This document shows positions 7,127 to 9,454 of a stretch of DNA of 9,454 nucleotides, piece by piece. The stretch is from the NCBI GenBank assembly GCA_965371445.1, contig CBDUYN010000279.1:1-9454 (forward strand). The letters run 5' to 3'. Position 1 is the stretch's first letter. Every line of letters starts with the position of its first letter. Made by a program: the position numbers and the translations under genes. The notes beneath the pieces were generated by a model, which saw only the letters and a list, made by a program, of their open reading frames with translations, was not told the DNA's origin and searched no databases. The DNA comes from DASWIG01 sp965371445 (lineage in GTDB: Bacteria > Acidobacteriota > Thermoanaerobaculia > Multivoradales > J023).

Positions 7127-7851
7127 ACCGCGAGAGGTTCCTCGCACGCCTCGAGCGGAGCCTCCGGGACGCTCCGGTGTCGCCGGTGCCCAAGGCCTGC
7201 CGGCCGGGCGAGGCGCCGCCGCGCCGGGAGCTTGTGGAGCGTTTCGCGAAGGAGGCTCGTGAGGTGGGCGCCGTCGTCTACCGTGTGCCGTCGTTGCAGG
7301 AGGCGCGGCGCGAGATCTTGAAGGTGCTGAGCGAACGCGGAGTTCGGCGGGTGATTCGGGCAGCGGCACCCGAGCTCGTAGAGATGCGAATCGACGCCGG
7401 GCTCACCGCCTCGGAGATCGACGTCACGGTGGCCGAGCTCGACGAGAAGGGCGGAGGGGCCGACGAGCTCCGCGCCGCCGCTTTCGACGCCGACGCCGGG
7501 ATCACCACGGCCGACTACGGTGTCGCCTCGACCGGGACCCTCGCCCTCCTGAGCGCGCCCGGCCAGGGACGCTGCGTCTCGCTCCTGCCGCCGATCCACG
7601 TCGCGCTGCTTTCGGCCGACGATCTCGTCTTCGAGCTGGCGGCGCTCTTCGAGCGCCTTGACGAGCCGCCAAGCGCTCTCACCCTCGTCACCGGGCCGAG
7701 CCGCACCGGGGACATCGAGCTCGTCTTGACGGTAGGCGTCCATGGGCCGAAAGAGCTTCACGTCGTCGTCCTCGACGAAGAGAAGCCCTCTGGGAGGACC
7801 CTTCAGGGCGGGCCGCGATCGGATCTTTTCATCTATAGCCCGGGGCTTTAA
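7123..7851 (+). CDS. lutC: LutC: LUD-domain subunit of the L-lactate utilisation complex
   Basis: A 242-aa protein starting with GTG, matching the usual 220-245 aa of LutC/YkgG. The LUD domain covers most of the chain: DAGITTADYGVASTGTL (about 125-142), the Pro-Pro-Ile-His segment LLPPIHVALL, LTLVTGPSRTGDIE (about 186-199) and GPKELHVVVLDEE near the end. LutC contains no iron-sulfur motif; it acts with LutA and LutB in lactate oxidation. The start overlaps the lutB stop (GTGA), so the two are translationally coupled. The TAA stop at 7849-7851 sits at the centre of a palindrome and overlaps the stop of the convergent gene. Confidence 0.93.
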   Translation: MNRERFLARLERSLRDAPVSPVPKACRPGEAPPRRELVERFAKEAREVGAVVYRVPSLQEARREILKVLSERGVRRVIRAAAPELVEMRIDAGLTASEIDVTVAELDEKGGGADELRAAAFDADAGITTADYGVASTGTLALLSAPGQGRCVSLLPPIHVALLSADDLVFELAALFERLDEPPSALTLVTGPSRTGDIELVLTVGVHGPKELHVVVLDEEKPSGRTLQGGPRSDLFIYSPGL

Positions 7852-7859
7852 GCCCCGGG
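7839..7859. terminator. Perfect palindrome at the convergent gene ends, possible bidirectional terminator or REP-like element
   Basis: Arms CCCGGGGCTT (7839-7848) and AAGCCCCGGG (7850-7859) are exact reverse complements around a single T at 7849. An RNA hairpin would keep at least seven G/C pairs with a loop of about seven nt. Both converging stop codons lie in the centre. There is no U-tract after the stem on either strand, so it is not a textbook intrinsic terminator; mRNA 3'-end protection or a short interspersed palindrome is also possible. Confidence 0.6.
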
Positions 7860-8531
7860 TGGGCGCGGCTCGGAGCCTGGCGCCGGCTCAGGCAGCAGGA
7901 GACGCAGGTAGAAAGTCGTCCAGAGCGCGAAGGGCAAGGCGAGCTTGACCGGGATCTTCAGGAGGTGCTGGGAAAGTCCCCAGAAGTTCTGCCCGAGCTC
8001 TCCGTAGTGGGCGGTGCTCCACTCTCCGAGGCCGTTGGCGTAGAACGACTTGACCTGGCAGAAAAGCGTCAGCAGGTGGACGCCCGCCGCGATCAGGAGC
8101 GCCCAGCCGAGGGGAGCGAGCCGCTTGTGCAGCGGCCTTCCCGGGACCGCGAGGAAAAAAGCACCGAGGAGGATCAACGGGAAGTGGACGTCGGTCACTT
8201 TGAAGGTGGTGAGGCGTCCGCGCGAGGGCGGCATGTCGGCGCGGGTGACCACGACGTGGTGCTTCATGTAGGGGGTCAGACGCGTCGCGTCGGGGCTTTC
8301 GGTGACTTGGAGCAGCGCCTCGGTGGCGTGGACCAGGAAGAGGTTGTAGGCCGGGGTCACAAAGAACCACACGACGAGCACCGACGGGGTCCAAAAGAGG
8401 AAGCGTCCGACGAAGATCCGGGCGAAGTCCCGGCGCTCGACGACGGTCGATTTCGAGGCACGATCCGGCGGCCGGCGATCCGGTGCGCTCGGGCGCCGGG
8501 CGCGGGCGCGTTGGCGCCCCTTCCTGCTCAT
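7848..8531 (-). CDS. Exosortase H-associated four-helix membrane protein
   Basis: A 227-aa protein. A very basic, disordered-looking N-terminus (1-38, many Arg/Pro) precedes a hydrophobic helix (44-66), a polar loop likely outside the membrane (67-114, with MKHHVVVTRADMP), and three more hydrophobic stretches at about 115-130, 141-160 and 190-213. The segment Q159-VKSFYANGLGEWSTAHYGEL lies between the last two. No enzymatic motif is recognised. Small multi-helix proteins of this kind occur next to XrtH genes and are annotated by that neighbourhood; their job in protein sorting is unknown. The ATG at 8531 overlaps the xrtH stop (ATGA), with only a weak GGAAG upstream, so translation is probably coupled. 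The frame is open upstream to 8981 but that part is antisense-frame shadow of xrtH. The family assignment rests on context plus topology. Confidence 0.8.
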   Translation of the reverse strand: MSRKGRQRARARRPSAPDRRPPDRASKSTVVERRDFARIFVGRFLFWTPSVLVVWFFVTPAYNLFLVHATEALLQVTESPDATRLTPYMKHHVVVTRADMPPSRGRLTTFKVTDVHFPLILLGAFFLAVPGRPLHKRLAPLGWALLIAAGVHLLTLFCQVKSFYANGLGEWSTAHYGELGQNFWGLSQHLLKIPVKLALPFALWTTFYLRLLLPEPAPGSEPRPPGA

Positions 8532-9091
8532 CCGGCTTCCGTCGCCGCGGCGCCTTGTGGGGCCGCCGGGGGCAGCGCGAAGCGCGTCGCCCAGAAAATC
8601 CACAGGAAGACGCCGAAGAGGATGACGATCGACTGCCAGACCACGGTGTGCGAGTCCTCGAAGAAGTCGGGAAAGTAGGCGCCGGTCAGGAAAAGTGCCG
8701 CCACCCGGACGAGGTTGACGAGCTGGATCGCCAGGATGCCGAGCACGAGCCCCGCGCCACGCGCCTTCCAGGACGCCGGAAACGCGAGGACCGCCCCGAG
8801 GAAGATGATCATCGTCTCGACGCCGTTGCAGCCGTTGCGGATGTTGACCGCGAAGCGGGAATTCATGATCACCGTGCCCTCCATGCGGACGTCCTGTCCC
8901 AGGAGGTTCAAGGTCACGCCGCTCACCTTTGCCACGCCTGCGGTGAAGGGCTCGACGGCGTGGTCGTTGACCGGGTTCCACGACAGGAGCGTGAAGCCCC
9001 CGGTCAGGATGGCGAGGAAGACCACGAGGAAGCGGATCTCGTGGCGGTAGGCGGCGAGGCGGCTCGGTTTCGGGGTCTCGTCGGTGGCCAT
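8528..9091 (-). CDS. xrtH: Exosortase H (XrtH)
   Basis: A 187-aa integral membrane protein of the exosortase/archaeosortase family. The family's catalytic residues are in place: Cys88 in NIRNGCNGVE, Arg129 in QLVNLVRVAAL and His148 in DSHTVVWQSIV. Hydrophobic helices lie at about 20-38, 93-105, 112-137 and 150-169. The short single-domain size and the RNGCNGVE motif point to the XrtH type, which in other bacteria recognises IPTLxxWG-CTERM tails, cleaves them and transfers or releases the protein at the cell surface. No such tail is encoded in this window. ATG 9091 is chosen over an in-frame ATG at 9301, because the extra 70 residues are low-complexity and hydrophilic and that DNA has plus-strand coding periodicity. 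No Shine-Dalgarno sequence precedes it. Confidence 0.9.
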   Translation of the reverse strand: MATDETPKPSRLAAYRHEIRFLVVFLAILTGGFTLLSWNPVNDHAVEPFTAGVAKVSGVTLNLLGQDVRMEGTVIMNSRFAVNIRNGCNGVETMIIFLGAVLAFPASWKARGAGLVLGILAIQLVNLVRVAALFLTGAYFPDFFEDSHTVVWQSIVILFGVFLWIFWATRFALPPAAPQGAAATEAG

Positions 9092-9097
9092 GGGCGG

Positions 9098-9103
9098 AGC
9101 ATA
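9098..9103 (-). promoter_or_regulatory. Candidate -10 box for a leaderless xrtH transcript
   Basis: The minus strand reads TATGCT (four of six to TATAAT), followed by 6 nt and then the ATG at 9091. This is the same spacing as before the metallopeptidase gene. No Shine-Dalgarno sequence is present. The -35 region shows no consensus match. Confidence 0.35.
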
Positions 9104-9118
9104 CCCGATCTGGGGACG

Positions 9119-9300
9119 TGCGGCCGCTACGCCGCCTGCGAGACCGCCCGGACGGTCGGCGACGACGTCGACCGCGGCGTCAACGTGGTCGTTCGGGCCA
9201 TCGAGATCGAAGCCGCGGGCGATTTGCCGGAGCGCGCCGCCGCGGCCAGCTCTGCGCCGCCCGACGAGCTCGCGACGGAACGCGGGCACCGTTCGCACCA
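9119..9300 (+). pseudogene. Coding-like fragment without a start codon, product not recognised
   Basis: The plus-strand frame beginning TGC at 9119 has almost every third position G or C, a G-rich first position and a mixed second position, the codon pattern of the real genes here. It reads roughly CGRYAACETARTVGDDVDRG, then VNVVVRAIEIEAAGDLPERA and an Ala/Pro-rich end. No ATG, and no GTG or TTG with a ribosome binding site, precedes it before the xrtH start region at 9091. The pattern fades after about 9300 although the frame stays open. It may be a remnant of a gene cut by rearrangement, or chance periodicity. I do not recognise the protein. Confidence 0.3.
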
Positions 9301-9454
9301 ATCGATGGCGGGTACCTGCCCGGCTGGCTCTGTTCTCAGGAAATCGTTTTTGCGCCTACAGCAAAGGGGTTTGGCGGCGCTCCCGCCGATTTGGGTGGCA
9401 CCTGGGAGAGGTCGGCGATTACCTCCCGAAAATGCCCAAGATCTTCTCCTTCCA

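Larger units (their letters stand above)
9092..9454. other. Right-edge region without a confirmed gene
   Basis: This 363-bp region lies upstream of xrtH and runs to the window end. It holds the xrtH promoter candidate, the coding-like fragment at 9119-9300, and an A/T-richer stretch (about 9329-9370). At the very end, ATG 9432 on the plus strand opens MPKIFSF with all third positions G or C, a possible gene start without a clear ribosome binding site. On the minus strand the same bases read WKEKILGIFGR then TAA (9421-9419), a possible gene end. Too little sequence remains to choose. No RNA gene or terminator is seen. Confidence 0.5.

Noticed and set aside
5348..7369. A 673-codon minus-strand open frame across the metallopeptidase, lutB and lutC genes
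   Set aside because: It is antisense to three genes with recognisable motifs, its translation is Arg/Pro/Gly-rich without family features, and long antisense frames are expected at this GC content.
8532..8981. 150-residue extension of the XrtH-associated protein
   Set aside because: It lies entirely over xrtH in another frame and is Arg/Gly-rich; the ATGA overlap start gives a normal membrane protein.
9092..9301. 70-residue N-terminal extension of XrtH
   Set aside because: The extension is hydrophilic and low-complexity, XrtH proteins are short, and the codon periodicity there favours the plus strand.
9419..9454. Minus-strand gene end reading WKEKILGIFGR-stop
   Set aside because: Only 11 codons are visible and the plus-strand reading of the same bases is as good; not enough to call.

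Overview
This is a high-GC bacterial window (about two-thirds G+C by eye, with third codon positions almost all G or C) and it is densely packed with genes. The gene mix is a secreted S8 protease with a Trp-rich repeat tail, a sulfatase-fold lipoprotein, a MoxR ATPase, lutBC and an exosortase H pair. It resembles Acidobacteriota or a similar high-GC environmental Gram-negative lineage. That placement is inference from gene content, because there is no rRNA or other marker gene here.

Left part, minus strand (1-4217). An upstream pair comprises an alkaline-phosphatase/sulfatase-superfamily lipoprotein (4217-2814) and, 35 bp later, a MoxR-type AAA+ ATPase (2778-1945). A gene-free gap of 335 bp follows. 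Then comes a subtilase (1609 to the window edge) with signal peptide, I9-type propeptide, complete catalytic triad and a C-terminal tail of tandem 18-bp repeats (GYLWET at protein level). The window starts inside this array, so the protein is incomplete.

Middle, plus strand (4351-7851). Three tightly spaced genes run divergently from the sulfatase gene: a membrane-anchored SH3b/HExxH zinc metallopeptidase, lutB (two [4Fe-4S] motifs) and lutC (LUD domain). lutB starts 10 bp after the peptidase stop and lutC overlaps lutB by 4 bp, so this looks like one operon. LutB and LutC normally work with LutA to oxidise L-lactate to pyruvate; no lutA is present here.

Right part, minus strand (9091-7848). 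A two-gene unit encodes exosortase H (Cys/Arg/His triad present) and, overlapping by 4 bp (ATGA), a four-helix membrane protein of the type found beside XrtH. This unit is convergent with lutC. The two stop codons overlap at the centre of a perfect 10-bp-arm palindrome. The last ~360 bp (9092-9454) contain no clear complete gene, but 9119-9300 has strong plus-strand codon periodicity without a start codon, and a new plus-strand gene may begin at 9432.

No wholly new system is evident. The points most worth a second look are the near-identical tandem repeat in the protease tail, the doubly used stop/palindrome between lutC and the xrtH unit, possible leaderless starts at the two operon-leading genes, the Thr in place of the formylglycine Cys in the sulfatase-fold protein, and the orphan coding signal at the right edge.
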